In this document: piece after piece, positions 8,332-17,789 of the stretch
Layout of the letters: each line of letters starts with the position of its first letter
Position numbering within the stretch: position 1 is the first letter of the stretch
DNA from: Saccharibacillus qingshengii
GTDB taxonomy: Bacteria; Bacillota; Bacilli; Paenibacillales; Paenibacillaceae
Direction: 5' to 3'
DNA: 52,276 bases
NCBI RefSeq assembly: GCF_013185195.1
Contig: NZ_JAAZWC010000031.1
Coordinates: 1-52,276, forward strand
Notes under the pieces: model-generated
The model's input: only the letters and a program-made list of their open reading frames with translations
Databases searched by the model: none
What the model was told of the DNA's origin: nothing
Program-made: the position numbers and the translations under genes

Positions 8332-9288
8332 ATGAAAGCGGCAGTGATACGAAAATACGGAGGACCGGACGTCTTCCGGATCGAAGAGGTCAAAGAACCC
8401 CAGCCGCGTGCCGGAGAGATCAAAGTACGCGTACGGGCCACGTCCATCAATCCGATCGACTTCAAAGTACGCAAAGGCTATTTGTTTTTCCTGTCCGGAT
8501 TTCGTTTCCCCAAGATTCTGAATTCCGATTTCGCGGGTATTGTGGAAGAATGCGGCGCCGGCGTCGACGAATTCGTTCCCGGCGATGAAGTATACGGCTT
8601 TACCAACGGTGCTTCGCAGGGCGGCGGACTGGCGGAAGCGCTCTGCTGCAAAGCTTCCGTCGCTTCCCGCAAACCCCTTTCGCTGAATTTCGACGACGCG
8701 GCAGCCGTTCCGCTGGCCGCCTCGACGGCTTATCAGGCGCTTGTGCCGATCGGCAAGCTGACGTCGGGCATGCGGGTGCTGGTGATCGGCGCAACCGGCG
8801 GCGTCGGCCATTATGCGGTTCAGATGGCCGCAATCCTCGGTGCCCATGTCACGGGCGTCTGCCGGTCTTCCGGCGAAGCCGCGGCAAGAGCGCTGGGCTG
8901 CGAAGACGTGATCGCTTACGACCGGGACGATTTTCACAAAAGCGGAAAAACGTTCGACGTCATCTTCGACGCCGCGGGCAAATACGGATTCCGGGACTGC
9001 CGCGTCTTATTGAACGAACAAGGAACCTACGTGACGACGGTACCCGGTCCTTCCTCGATGGTCGGACGTGTCCTCTCCGGTTCGACAGGGCGCAAAGCAC
9101 GCTTCATTATCGCAAACTCCAACGACGCGGACCTGAGCCTTCTGCGGCAGTGGTGCGACGAAGGGCTGATGCAGCCGCTGATCGAAGCCGTGTTTCCGCT
9201 TGAAGAAACAAGCGCCGCCTACGAACTGGCCGAATCCGGCCGCACCCGGGGCAAGGTTGTCATTCGTACCCATTCTTCCCGCAGCTAA
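8332..9288 (+). CDS. NAD(P)-dependent MDR oxidoreductase (quinone-reductase type)
   Basis: 318 residues. The medium-chain dehydrogenase/reductase pattern is clear: amino-terminal GroES-like part (MKAAVIRKYGGPDVFRIEEV, SINPIDFKVRKG, NSDFAGIVEECG), a Rossmann fold with VLVIGATGGVGHYAVQMA, and the end VFPLEETSAAYELAESGRTRGKVVI typical of zinc-free quinone-oxidoreductase-like members. The structural zinc cysteine lobe is absent, so a zinc alcohol dehydrogenase is unlikely. The start at ATG 8332 matches the family's amino terminus (MKAAV); an upstream extension is open but has no family support. The ribosome site is weak (AGCAGGCG). Substrate unknown. Confidence 0.9.
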   Translation: MKAAVIRKYGGPDVFRIEEVKEPQPRAGEIKVRVRATSINPIDFKVRKGYLFFLSGFRFPKILNSDFAGIVEECGAGVDEFVPGDEVYGFTNGASQGGGLAEALCCKASVASRKPLSLNFDDAAAVPLAASTAYQALVPIGKLTSGMRVLVIGATGGVGHYAVQMAAILGAHVTGVCRSSGEAAARALGCEDVIAYDRDDFHKSGKTFDVIFDAAGKYGFRDCRVLLNEQGTYVTTVPGPSSMVGRVLSGSTGRKARFIIANSNDADLSLLRQWCDEGLMQPLIEAVFPLEETSAAYELAESGRTRGKVVIRTHSSRS

Positions 9289-9331
9289 AAGAGTTCCACG
9301 GCCTGCCCTGCCCCATGTCTGTTCAAACCTG

Positions 9332-9362
9332 ACCGGCCTCCGCCCAGCGGAAGCCGGTTTTA
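9332..9362 (+). terminator. terminator of the MDR oxidoreductase gene
   Basis: ACCGGCCTCCGC pairs with GCGGAAGCCGGT (one mismatch) and is followed by TTTTAT. Confidence 0.85.
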
Positions 9363-9394
9363 TCGGGTTTCCTCTATGATCCACAACTATCCAC

Positions 9395-9430
9395 AAAAAA
9401 AACGCCTTTACGGGAAATCCCGTAAAGGCG
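9395..9430 (-). terminator. terminator of the subtilase gene
   Basis: CGCCTTTACGGGA pairs with TCCCGTAAAGGCG across a two-base loop. On the minus strand it is followed by a run of eight Ts (A-run at 9395-9402), 20 bases after the stop codon. Confidence 0.9.
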
Positions 9431-9450
9431 CCGGAGTCAAACATACACGC

Positions 9451-12400
9451 TTACTGCTTCGGCAGCAGAGTCACCGGTACGATAAACGTTTCATTGATCT
9501 TGGAATTCTTCTTGTAGGAAGCGGTCACTTCCAGATTGACGACCGTTGGTGTCGACGGCAGGGCGCGGAGAGCGCCTTTGCTGTTGATGAGGTTCGGATG
9601 ATCGCTTCCGGTCACCTGGAACTTCACTTCATTCGTCGATTTCAGCTCCAGTACATTCGGTCCGATCCGGGTCGTGTTGACGACTGCAGCCGCTTTGTCA
9701 AAAGCTGCAATCGCTTCGTCGACCAGCAGTTCTTTGCGATCGGCAATACGGTAGCTGGAATAAGCCAGGTACTGGATTTCGTCAACGACGGCGCCGGAAG
9801 AATCCAGCTGCGCAGCCAGCAGTTCGAGCTGGTAGGTTCCCGGCTCAAGCTTGCCGATCTTCATCGTTTTCTCGTCCAGATAATAATCGTCGATATCTTC
9901 AAAGACGTAGCGGCCCGGTTCCAGCATCTTCAGGCTGCCGTTCTCGTCTTCGTCGACAATTTGTCCCACCAGTCCGATATACTCATCGTCGATGCCGTAA
10001 ACGGCGATCTGGATATAGTTCACATCATCGGCCGAGAGGGTGAAGGAGACATCGGTCGCATCGCGGTTTCCGTCTCCGTCAGGAGTAATGATACGTTCCG
10101 ACAGCTCGATATCCTGAAGTCCGAAGCCCGTTGCCGGCTTCTCATCGCCGATATGGACGGCGAACGGCAGATGCAGATCCGGTCCTGCCGAAGATTTCAG
10201 CAGCACTTCGCCTTCATACACGCCTTTGGCCGCATCGGACGAAGGATCGATCGCCAGACCGAATTCGGCCGGAGTGCCCGCCGAAGCGCTGACCGATCCG
10301 CCGGACAGTCCCGTCAATTTCGCCGAAATCTTGCTTGTATCCGGCGTAGCGATCGGGTTGGTCGGATCGGAAGTCACGTTGTCATGCCACACTACGCTCG
10401 CCGTATAGGAGACCGGCGCGCCCGTTACGCTCTTCAACTGCAGGTCACGGCTTACTTCGCCGCTGTCCGCGCTCAGAACACCGAACGAGGTGGAAGAAGC
10501 GTAGTTGGTCACCGGCACTTCGACCAGATCGGTATTCAGCACGCGGATTTCTTCAACCGCCTGCAGCAGGGCAGGCGTATCGAGCGCATCCGCTACATAA
10601 GCGCGGCCCGCACCCTGCGAATAGACATCGTAAGGAGTGCCCGCATCGTCCGCAATCGTATCGGCCGTATTGGCCAGTGCCGCCCGTACATCAAACGGCG
10701 TCCAATCCGGATATTTCTGTTTCAGCAGCACAGCCAGACCGGCGATATGCGGAGCCGCCATGCTGGTACCGCTGGAACGCGCATACGCTTCATCATAGCT
10801 GATTCCGTCATCGAACTTGCCGTATTCCGGGTAAGTCGACAGCAGATTGACGCCCGGCGCCACCACGTCCGGTTTGATGCTCAGGTTCTCGTCCCCATTC
10901 GGGCCGCGCGAACTGAACGACGCCATCTTGTCGCCTTCCACAACCGTCTTCGGATATTCGTCGCCGAACGAAATTTCAAATTCCGGCGATCCCGATTCGA
11001 CCAGCTGTCTCGCAAGCTTGCGTCCTTCGACGCCGCTCATGTCGAAGTAAGGGACGTAATCGAAGCTGTCGCCCAGGAAGGCTACCGAACCGACCGGCGC
11101 ATCACGGCCCGGAAGCGACTCGGACAAGTCGGCCAGATTCGGATTGCCTGGAACCGTGTTGCCGTTGAAGATAACGACGGCTTTGGCTCCGTGCGCCGCA
11201 GCGCCGCGAACTTTGGCATCGAAGGTCAGATTGCCGCGGGAGACCACGACGACCTTACCCGCTACTTCGACTCCGTCCGCAGCCAGCTTGTCGTAATCCG
11301 CATCCGTACCGAGATTCGCATATACGGCTTCGTTTGGCTCCGTGCCGAGCAGCGAAGCGAAATCTTCCTGGCCGGTTTTCCAGGCCAGAACATCCGTCTG
11401 ATAGGGACCGTATTCGCCATAGACGGCCTGCGTCACCGTATCGGCCGCGTCGCTTGCGGCCGGTGCTGCCGCGGTTTCTTCCGCTGCCGGAGCCGCTGCC
11501 GCTTCGCCTTCCGCCGCTTGCGCAGCCGGCTCTTCGCTTGGCGCCGGTGCTTCGGCCGTGGTTTCTTCCGCCGCTTTCGGCGCCGCTTCCGCTGCCGCAG
11601 GAGCGGCCGGAGCCGTTTCGACAGCCGCCGAGAACGTAGCCGCATAATGATTGCTTTCGCTTGTTACGGCGCCGACCGAGATGGCCAGCTGCGACGATGC
11701 CGGAGAGCCCATCGAATAATAGTAAGGACCTTCGTCCGCCGCATTGCCGCTTGCAATAACAGCCGTAACGCCGGACAATACCGCATTATTGATCGCTACC
11801 GCATCCGGCGAATTGGGATCTTTGTTCGAGTCCGATCCCAGCGACAGATTGATGACGTCCATGCCGTCTTTGACCGCATGTTCGATGCCGTCGATGACCT
11901 GCGCGGAAGAACCCGAAGCGCGGCCGGTCTCGAGGTTGCGGCCGAGTACCTTGTACACATACAGATCGGCATCGTAGGCCACGCCTTTTTGAACCAGTTC
12001 CGATGTCGGATTCGTGCCGCGTCCCACGATGGTGCCGGAGACGTGCGTACCGTGGCTGGTCCCTTCATAAGTCGTTCCGTCGATGACGATCGGCGGTTCT
12101 TCGTAAGGATCGTTGTCCTGCTCGAACGAATCGTAGCCGCCTTTGTAAGCGTCTTTGAGATCCGGGTGCAGATAGTCGACGCCGGTATCGATGACGCCGA
12201 CTTTCAAGCCTTTTCCGGTAAATCCTTCGCTCCAGGCTTCATCCACGCCCATCTGCTTCAGCGGCTGGATCTCGAAGTTGTCGCCGGCGGACGCTTCTTT
12301 TTCATCGACCGGAATTTCGAGATACGTCTGGTTTTCGTCGATCGAGACGACATTCGGAATCGAAGCCAGCGCGGTCAGGTCTTTCGACGATACCGTTACT

Positions 12401-12855
12401 TCAAGACCGTTCAGCACGGTATTGTACTGGTAGTTGACCTGCAGATCGATGCCAAGAGCCGCAGCCCGGGCAATAAAATCGGTCTGTTCGCTGTCGACCA
12501 GCTGCTCCGCCGAAGCGGCCGAGAAACTTCGAAGCCCCGCCTGGCCGGCTGTCGATTCGGCAGCGGCAACCGGCTCGCGGCTGAGCTGCACGATAGCGCG
12601 CACTTTATGTAGGGATCGGGTATCCAGTTTCGGCGAGATAATGGAAGCGGGATCGCGGGTCTGAACGGCAAACGCGCTCATCGTATCCTGGGCCGCTCCG
12701 CCAATCGAATCTTTGGACAGGTTGTACGGAACCAGTTCGTTCGGCGATTTCTGCGACTGTGCGGATGCCGCGGTCGGAAGCGCCGTTCCCAAGACCAGAG
12801 CCAGGCTCAGTGACACGCCCGACCATTTACGGAACAAATGCTGTTCTTTTTTCAA
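9451..12855 (-). CDS. secreted subtilisin-like serine protease (Vpr-like, S8) with PA domain
   Basis: 1134 residues. Signal peptide (residues 1-32, ending TAASAQ), inhibitor-I9-like propeptide (about 85-185), then the S8 catalytic domain: Asp223 in VGVIDTGVDYLHPDL, His268 in TSHGTHVSGT, oxyanion Asn in VIASGNAADEGP, and Ser698 in SSGTSMAAPH. A PA (protease-associated) domain is inserted before the catalytic serine (about 520-640), as in minor extracellular protease Vpr. Unusually, residues about 405-472 are a low-complexity Ala/Glu/Pro stretch placed between the catalytic core and the PA domain. The carboxy-terminal 400 residues look like Fn3/Ig-type beta domains. There is no SLH anchor, so it is probably released. 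A general extracellular protease is the likely role. Confidence 0.93.
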   Translation of the reverse strand: MKKEQHLFRKWSGVSLSLALVLGTALPTAASAQSQKSPNELVPYNLSKDSIGGAAQDTMSAFAVQTRDPASIISPKLDTRSLHKVRAIVQLSREPVAAAESTAGQAGLRSFSAASAEQLVDSEQTDFIARAAALGIDLQVNYQYNTVLNGLEVTVSSKDLTALASIPNVVSIDENQTYLEIPVDEKEASAGDNFEIQPLKQMGVDEAWSEGFTGKGLKVGVIDTGVDYLHPDLKDAYKGGYDSFEQDNDPYEEPPIVIDGTTYEGTSHGTHVSGTIVGRGTNPTSELVQKGVAYDADLYVYKVLGRNLETGRASGSSAQVIDGIEHAVKDGMDVINLSLGSDSNKDPNSPDAVAINNAVLSGVTAVIASGNAADEGPYYYSMGSPASSQLAISVGAVTSESNHYAATFSAAVETAPAAPAAAEAAPKAAEETTAEAPAPSEEPAAQAAEGEAAAAPAAEETAAAPAASDAADTVTQAVYGEYGPYQTDVLAWKTGQEDFASLLGTEPNEAVYANLGTDADYDKLAADGVEVAGKVVVVSRGNLTFDAKVRGAAAHGAKAVVIFNGNTVPGNPNLADLSESLPGRDAPVGSVAFLGDSFDYVPYFDMSGVEGRKLARQLVESGSPEFEISFGDEYPKTVVEGDKMASFSSRGPNGDENLSIKPDVVAPGVNLLSTYPEYGKFDDGISYDEAYARSSGTSMAAPHIAGLAVLLKQKYPDWTPFDVRAALANTADTIADDAGTPYDVYSQGAGRAYVADALDTPALLQAVEEIRVLNTDLVEVPVTNYASSTSFGVLSADSGEVSRDLQLKSVTGAPVSYTASVVWHDNVTSDPTNPIATPDTSKISAKLTGLSGGSVSASAGTPAEFGLAIDPSSDAAKGVYEGEVLLKSSAGPDLHLPFAVHIGDEKPATGFGLQDIELSERIITPDGDGNRDATDVSFTLSADDVNYIQIAVYGIDDEYIGLVGQIVDEDENGSLKMLEPGRYVFEDIDDYYLDEKTMKIGKLEPGTYQLELLAAQLDSSGAVVDEIQYLAYSSYRIADRKELLVDEAIAAFDKAAAVVNTTRIGPNVLELKSTNEVKFQVTGSDHPNLINSKGALRALPSTPTVVNLEVTASYKKNSKINETFIVPVTLLPKQ

Positions 12856-13318
12856 TGCAACTTCCCCTCTCTAATTGTTAAAATGTGAACGTCCAAGCTT
12901 ACACCGCAGCACACTTGCTGTCAGCTATGTTTACAGATCAACGAAAATCGACTCCAGAAACCGTCCTCCCTTCGCATGGTGTCAAAAAGCTTGCCACCTA
13001 TGTTAGCATCGGCACAAAGAGTTGACCACCTGTAAATTTTTCGAAAAAGGTGTTTCAACACTTACCCTAAGCGGATTTTGTCGAATACACTTTGCCGATT
13101 CTTTTCCCTTTTCTTCTTACCTGACATGTAAAGCAAGCAAAAGTCTCATTCATCCCTTTAATATGCAAAAGCCTTTCGCTTTCTCTGCATCTTTTGGTTG
13201 CTTCACCCCACTTGCTTATAAGTCCAAAGACTTAATTTTTCGACAAAAGGCTGTGTGGGTCTGTTGGAAGGTACAGCAGCCGGGTTTATTTCTTCGTTTG
13301 CGCGATCCTGCGGACCGC
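12856..13318. other. intergenic region upstream of the subtilase gene
   Basis: This 460-bp, relatively AT-rich stretch lies between the subtilase start and the terminator of the next minus-strand gene. It must hold the protease promoter, but no hexamer pair is convincing. No supported coding sequence. Confidence 0.45.
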
Positions 13319-13351
13319 AAAAAAGCCCCGCACCAAAGGCGCAGGGCTTTC
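13319..13351 (-). terminator. terminator of the SLH protein gene
   Basis: GCCCCGCACC pairs with GGCGCAGGGC (two mismatches) and is followed on the minus strand by six Ts. It lies about 45 bases past the stop at 13394. Confidence 0.75.
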
Positions 13352-13393
13352 CCATTCTTATTTCCAATCATTTGGCTGTCCGAAAATCGGCGT

Positions 13394-15685
13394 TTACCAG
13401 GAATTCCAGTTCATGAACGTATCCGTTTTGCCCTGAAGTTCGGTGAGCTTGAGCAGCACGACCGCCGCATCCGCTTTGGTAACCGGCCGGTCCGGCAGGA
13501 AGCTTCCGTTTACGGCAGGCAGCAGACCCAGTTTGATGGCGATTGCCGCATCCCCCTTGTGTTCGATAGCCGCAGCATCCGCGATTCCCGGCAGCTCCAC
13601 AGTCGAGTTATAGAAGGAAGCCAGTTTATCGTAATTCAATACGCCCATCAGCAGATGGGCCAGTTCGTCGCGGGTCAGTCCGGCTTCGGGTTTGAAGTCG
13701 GATGTCCGGTCGGGCGTCAGCCAACCCTGACTGATCAAGAAACCGATCGCGGCCCGGTACGGACTGTCTTCATTCGTATCCCGGAACAGGTCGCCTCCGT
13801 AATCTCCGTTATACATCGGATAATCCGGCTGCGCAGCTCGCGCCAGCATATCGGCCCACTCGCCGCGGGTCAGAGGGGTATCCGGATTCACGCGTCCTTC
13901 TGCGTCGGGAACCAGAACGCCGTGCTCGACCATCTTCTCCAGAGCCGCCTGGTTGGCGTGACCCGCAAAATCGGAAGCTTCGGGAGAATCCGGCTGCGCA
14001 GCATTGGCGCCGTACAGCGATTTCCATGTTCCGTCTGCCGCATCGAGGATCGTCGAGATGCCGAAATCTGCACCCGATGCCGATACCGGCAGATAGGTCA
14101 GGATCATCTTGGCGTCCGGCTGCTGGCCGGCATTGTCGGAAGGCCGATCGAAACGGCTGTACGCCAGGCGGAGTTCGGTCGCTTCCAGGAACTTGGCCGT
14201 TGCCTCGGCGGCAGTCAGCTTGGCCGAAGCGGCCGGCGGGAATGCTCCCACTTTCGAAGCCGAAGGCTCGCTGACATAAAACTCGCTGAGGCCGCCTTTT
14301 TTGTCGACCGTAACGATCGCCGTATCTCCAACAACGGGAAGCCCCGCTTCATAACGCTGGAACCCGTAAGCCAGCGTCCAGCTGCTGCTGCTTGGCACCG
14401 ACACCAGCCGCCACTGCGCCGCATTCGGCAGCAGTTTGGCCGCCCAATCGACCGCATGGGACTTGTCCGCCGCCGTCGGCTGCACATTTCCGCCGGACGT
14501 ATTCGGTTCATAGCGGTAGTAATTGTACAGCTGCCCCGTATCGGCGTTCAATTGGGCGTTTACATTGCCCGTCTCGCCCTGAACTGTCCGGTTCAGATCC
14601 AATACCCATACCTTTGTGTCTTTCTGCGGATAATCCTGCGTATAGGTCTGCTGACCGCTCAGTTTGTAGCCGTCCGGAATCAAGCCGAGCCGGGTCAGAC
14701 GGTTCTGTGCGGCTTCTTCCGTCTTGAGCGGATTCATGGCCGCAGCCGACAGATTGGAAGACTTGATCGCTTCGCCTTCCCGGGCTACCGTATTGGCGTA
14801 AGGCAGACCGGTCGCCGTATCCAGCTGCTTGCCGGACGCGGCATCAATCGGAGCTGCCGATTCGTCGTACGGCATATAACCGAGATAATAGCGCGAACCG
14901 ATACCGCCCCATCCGTTCTCGGGAATGTAAGCCAGTTTCAAGCCGAAGTCCGCTTCATAGGCGCGGCGCGCTTCGGCAGCCGAGAGAGTCGGAACCGCGG
15001 ACGGATAAGGCAGGCGGTTGATGCTGCGCGTATAGTTGACGATTTCCCCGCCGCCCGACAAGGCTACGAAGACGGTCTCGCTCTGGGAAGGAACGCCGTT
15101 TACCTTGAGCCGGAACGAGAACGTGTGATTCGAACTGCCGAACAGCGGCGTGACCGAACCGCTGCCTTCATAAGCCGGCACGCCCGCTTCGACGGCAAAA
15201 TCCGAGGCCGACTTGCCGGGCATCGCTTTGAGCACAAAAGCCAATGCACGCTCGGAGGCTTCTTCGCGCTTCAACTTCGCATCGCCTGCTCCCGAAGCCG
15301 GCAGATAGGCATCGACCAGCACTCCGCTGACCGCGTCGACCGATACCGAAGCGGAGGCATTTTCTTGGCCCGTAAACTCGTATGTAAGTCTCCAGGTCTT
15401 GTTCGCATCCGCTTCACTCGCATAATACGCGCTGTAATCGGCCGCTGCGAGGCGGGCCGGCGTGAGTTCCGGAAACAGTTTCTGCACCGCAGCCGCCGCG
15501 GCTGCGGACGACACTTTGGCGCCTTCCGGAATCGCTTTGGTCAGCGTTGCGCTCGAGAAGCTTTCCGCTCCTCCCGTCTCCGCCGCCGATACGATTCCGC
15601 CCGCAGGCGCACACAGCAGGGCCGCCGCCAATACGGCTGCCGTCGCTGCGCGCGGAGAAGCAAACTCCCATTTGCCTGTCTTCAT
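13394..15685 (-). CDS. SLH-anchored surface protein with YcdB/YcdC-type (PepSY-like) repeats
   Basis: 763 residues. A signal peptide (residues 1-34, AGGIVSAAE) is followed by two long alpha/beta repeats resembling the YcdB/YcdC (DUF4901/PepSY-related) domain found in Paenibacillus surface proteins (residues about 55-520). Three S-layer homology domains close the protein from about 570: MVEHGVLVPDAEGRVNPDTPLTRGEWADM, LFRDTN...FKPEAGLTRDELAHLLMG, and GIADAAAIEHKGDAAIAIKLGLLP...PVTKADAAVVLLKL. SLH domains bind pyruvylated wall polysaccharide, so this is a cell-wall-attached protein. The biochemical role of the YcdB region is unknown; PepSY-like domains are sometimes protease inhibitors, and the neighbour at 9451 is a secreted protease. 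Confidence 0.88.
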   Translation of the reverse strand: MKTGKWEFASPRAATAAVLAAALLCAPAGGIVSAAETGGAESFSSATLTKAIPEGAKVSSAAAAAAVQKLFPELTPARLAAADYSAYYASEADANKTWRLTYEFTGQENASASVSVDAVSGVLVDAYLPASGAGDAKLKREEASERALAFVLKAMPGKSASDFAVEAGVPAYEGSGSVTPLFGSSNHTFSFRLKVNGVPSQSETVFVALSGGGEIVNYTRSINRLPYPSAVPTLSAAEARRAYEADFGLKLAYIPENGWGGIGSRYYLGYMPYDESAAPIDAASGKQLDTATGLPYANTVAREGEAIKSSNLSAAAMNPLKTEEAAQNRLTRLGLIPDGYKLSGQQTYTQDYPQKDTKVWVLDLNRTVQGETGNVNAQLNADTGQLYNYYRYEPNTSGGNVQPTAADKSHAVDWAAKLLPNAAQWRLVSVPSSSSWTLAYGFQRYEAGLPVVGDTAIVTVDKKGGLSEFYVSEPSASKVGAFPPAASAKLTAAEATAKFLEATELRLAYSRFDRPSDNAGQQPDAKMILTYLPVSASGADFGISTILDAADGTWKSLYGANAAQPDSPEASDFAGHANQAALEKMVEHGVLVPDAEGRVNPDTPLTRGEWADMLARAAQPDYPMYNGDYGGDLFRDTNEDSPYRAAIGFLISQGWLTPDRTSDFKPEAGLTRDELAHLLMGVLNYDKLASFYNSTVELPGIADAAAIEHKGDAAIAIKLGLLPAVNGSFLPDRPVTKADAAVVLLKLTELQGKTDTFMNWNSW

Positions 15686-15890
15686 GTTCTTATCCCCTCT
15701 CTTGGGTACATGCTGGATTTCTTCTTTTTGCCGTCGGACCTTCCGCCAAGCTTCAAACCGCGTTTTTCGCTCTCATTTTATCATCGGCACCGTCTGCAGA
15801 AGTTACGTTTCGGCTACGGAAAAATGACAATTCAACCGCTTACAAAAAAGAAAGAAACAGGAAGGCTTGCTAGGCGGATCCGCCCAAGCC

Positions 15891-15915
15891 AAAAAGCCCG
15901 CCTTGCGGCGGACTT
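15891..15915 (-). terminator. terminator of the AIM24-like gene
   Basis: AAGCCCGCC-ttgc-GGCGGACTT (one mismatch), followed on the minus strand by a T-run. It lies 34 bases beyond the stop at 15949. Confidence 0.75.
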
Positions 15916-15948
15916 CGCGGGTCAAACTCTTTCCCCTAAGGCCAGGTC

Positions 15949-16632
15949 TCAGCCCCGCCCTCCCGGTATGTACGGTCTGATCCATGCGCCGAACGATTTG
16001 GGACTGCGGGTCTGGATCAGGACGACGCCTTCGCCGCGGAACCGGCAGACCAGTCCTTCGCCGCTCGTAAAGCTCGATACCCAGCCTTTGGACGCTTTCT
16101 CGATGTCATACTGCATATAATCCGGCCAAGCCACAAGGTGTCCGTTGTCGACGACGACTTCCTGGCCCGCCTGCAGATTGATCGCGTGGATGCCTCCGTA
16201 CGAAGACAGGAAGACCGTCCCGCGTCCGCTGATCTCCACGATGAAGAACCCTTCGCCGGACATCAACCCTTTGCCGAGATTCTGCATTTTCGTATTGACT
16301 TCGATCCCGGCCGTGCCGGCCAGAAATCCGTCTTTTTGCACAAGCAGCTTGTACGATCCGTCCAGCTCTACGGCTTCGATGCCGCCCGGACTGGAAGGTG
16401 CCAATGTCGCTTCGCCGTAACGGCCGACCGACAGCAGCTCCTGGAAGAAGAACGACTCCCCGCTGAGCATCCGGCCCAGACCGCGCATAAGACCGCCGTC
16501 GGTCGTGCCCCGCAGTTCGATATTCGGCGACATCGATACCATGGCTCCCGCTTCGGCTTTGATACTCTCTCCGCTTTCGAGCTGAACTTGCAGCAGCGGG
16601 AAAGCGCCTTGATACAAAATTTGATACTCCAT
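15949..16632 (-). CDS. TIGR00266/AIM24-family beta-helix protein
   Basis: 227 residues. The sequence is full of the Gly-rich strands of the AIM24 (TIGR00266) family: LESGESIKAEAGAMVSMSP, LSGESFFFQELLS, GFLAGTAGIEVNTKMQNLGKGLMSGEGFFIVEISGRG, and SFTSGEGLVCRFRGEGVVLIQTR. Family members fold as trimeric double-stranded beta-helices; their bacterial function is not established. No signal peptide or membrane segment is present. It is monocistronic, and divergent from the cyclophilin operon. Confidence 0.93.
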   Translation of the reverse strand: MEYQILYQGAFPLLQVQLESGESIKAEAGAMVSMSPNIELRGTTDGGLMRGLGRMLSGESFFFQELLSVGRYGEATLAPSSPGGIEAVELDGSYKLLVQKDGFLAGTAGIEVNTKMQNLGKGLMSGEGFFIVEISGRGTVFLSSYGGIHAINLQAGQEVVVDNGHLVAWPDYMQYDIEKASKGWVSSFTSGEGLVCRFRGEGVVLIQTRSPKSFGAWIRPYIPGGRG

Positions 16633-16704
16633 ACCTGTTAGCCCCCTCTCTCCTTCATCTTAAAGAGATTTCACCTGCGGCGCAATGGAGTTCGTACACG
16701 GCTG

Positions 16705-16713
16705 TGCTATAAT
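16705..16713 (+). promoter_or_regulatory. extended -10 promoter for the cyclophilin operon
   Basis: TGCTATAAT at 16705-16713 is a perfect -10 hexamer with the TGn extension; no good -35 is visible. Transcription would start near 16720, about 60 bases upstream of the first start codon. Confidence 0.6.
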
Positions 16714-16778
16714 CAAATGCAGCAATACGCAAGGCGGTACAAGATCGCCGCTATTATTCTTTCAAGGGGGCAACATCC

Positions 16779-17483
16779 ATGTACAGAAACAAGAGAGTCG
16801 GGCTCCGGTTCACGCTGACCGCGCTCCTGATGCTGACACTGCTCGTACTCGCCGCGTGCGGCACCAAGGCACCTCAGGCATCCGCTCCGGCCGGGACCGA
16901 AACTCCGGGCAAGGAAGCCGGTACACCCGCTTCGACGGAACCGGCTCCGGGCAGCGAGGGCAAACCGGTCGTCACGATCGAAATGGACAACGGAGGCATC
17001 ATCAAGCTCGAGTTGTATCCGGAGATCGCGCCGAATACGGTCAACAACTTTATTTCGCTGGTCAAATCGGGCTTCTATGACGGAGTCGCTTTCCACCGGA
17101 TCGTGCCCGGCTTCGTTATTCAGGGCGGCGACCCCGAAGGTACGGGCGGAGGCGGTCCCGGTTATGCGATCAAAGGCGAGTTTACGTCGAACGGCTTCGA
17201 CAATACGCTGCTGCACACCGAAGGCGTGCTGTCGATGGCGCGGACGGAAGAACCGGACTCCGCAGGTTCGCAGTTCTTCATCATGCTGGCCGACCAGCCA
17301 AGTCTCGATGAACAATATGCGGCGTTCGGCAAAGTGATCGAAGGCATGGACGTCGTGCAAGCGATCGCCGCACTGCCGGTCGACGGAAAAGACAAACCGA
17401 CTTCGGCCGAAGGCGCCACGATGAAGACCGTAACGGTCGATACGCTGGGCAAAGAATATCCGGAACCGGAGAAGATCCAATAA
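16779..17483 (+). CDS. cyclophilin-type peptidyl-prolyl isomerase lipoprotein
   Basis: 234 residues. A lipobox (VLAAC, Cys near residue 27) predicts lipid anchoring outside the membrane. After a Pro/Thr/Ala linker (about 28-60) comes a complete cyclophilin domain: [19 protein letters not shown] strand, [22 protein letters not shown] with the catalytic Arg, [19 protein letters not shown], and [15 protein letters not shown]. It should speed proline isomerisation in proteins folding outside the cell. It is the first gene of a three-gene operon; the next start codon lies one base after its stop. Confidence 0.93.
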   Translation: MYRNKRVGLRFTLTALLMLTLLVLAACGTKAPQASAPAGTETPGKEAGTPASTEPAPGSEGKPVVTIEMDNGGIIKLELYPEIAPNTVNNFISLVKSGFYDGVAFHRIVPGFVIQGGDPEGTGGGGPGYAIKGEFTSNGFDNTLLHTEGVLSMARTEEPDSAGSQFFIMLADQPSLDEQYAAFGKVIEGMDVVQAIAALPVDGKDKPTSAEGATMKTVTVDTLGKEYPEPEKIQ

Positions 17484-17484
17484 G

Positions 17485-17751
17485 ATGACAGCCGAGTTCG
17501 AATGCCGTCCGGACTGCGGCGCCTGCTGCACGGCCGTCTCGATCACCTCGCCGATTCCGGGCATGCCCGGCGGCAAGCCGGCCGGCGTACCGTGCGTGCA
17601 GCTGGACGAACGCAGACGCTGCCGACTGTTCGGCCGCCCCGAACGTCCGGACGTATGCGGCGGACTTCCGCCTTCGCCCGAGATGTGCGGTTCGTCCGCA
17701 GAGGAAGCTTTCGCTTATCTCGAATGGCTGGAGCGCGAGACAACGCCTTGA
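17485..17751 (+). CDS. small YkgJ-type Cys-rich metal-cluster protein
   Basis: 88 residues, with the family pattern [15 protein letters not shown] near the amino terminus, then a central Cys in [16 protein letters not shown] and [14 protein letters not shown]. The YkgJ (UPF0153) family is thought to bind zinc or iron through these cysteines; the role is unknown. It begins one base after the cyclophilin gene, using a ribosome site inside that gene, so the two are co-translated. Confidence 0.88.
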   Translation: MTAEFECRPDCGACCTAVSITSPIPGMPGGKPAGVPCVQLDERRRCRLFGRPERPDVCGGLPPSPEMCGSSAEEAFAYLEWLERETTP

Positions 17752-17789
17752 GCGAAACGGGGCATTACCGCCCCGGAAAGGAAGAAGAT

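Noticed and set aside
9376-12612. A 1078-codon open frame on the plus strand opposite the subtilase gene
   Set aside because: It is an antisense shadow caused by high-GC codon bias; the Arg/Phe/Ile-rich translation has no domain and no ribosome site, while the minus frame has catalytic motifs.
13022-16120. A 1032-codon plus-strand frame opposite the SLH protein
   Set aside because: Same antisense artefact; the minus frame has signal peptide and SLH domains.
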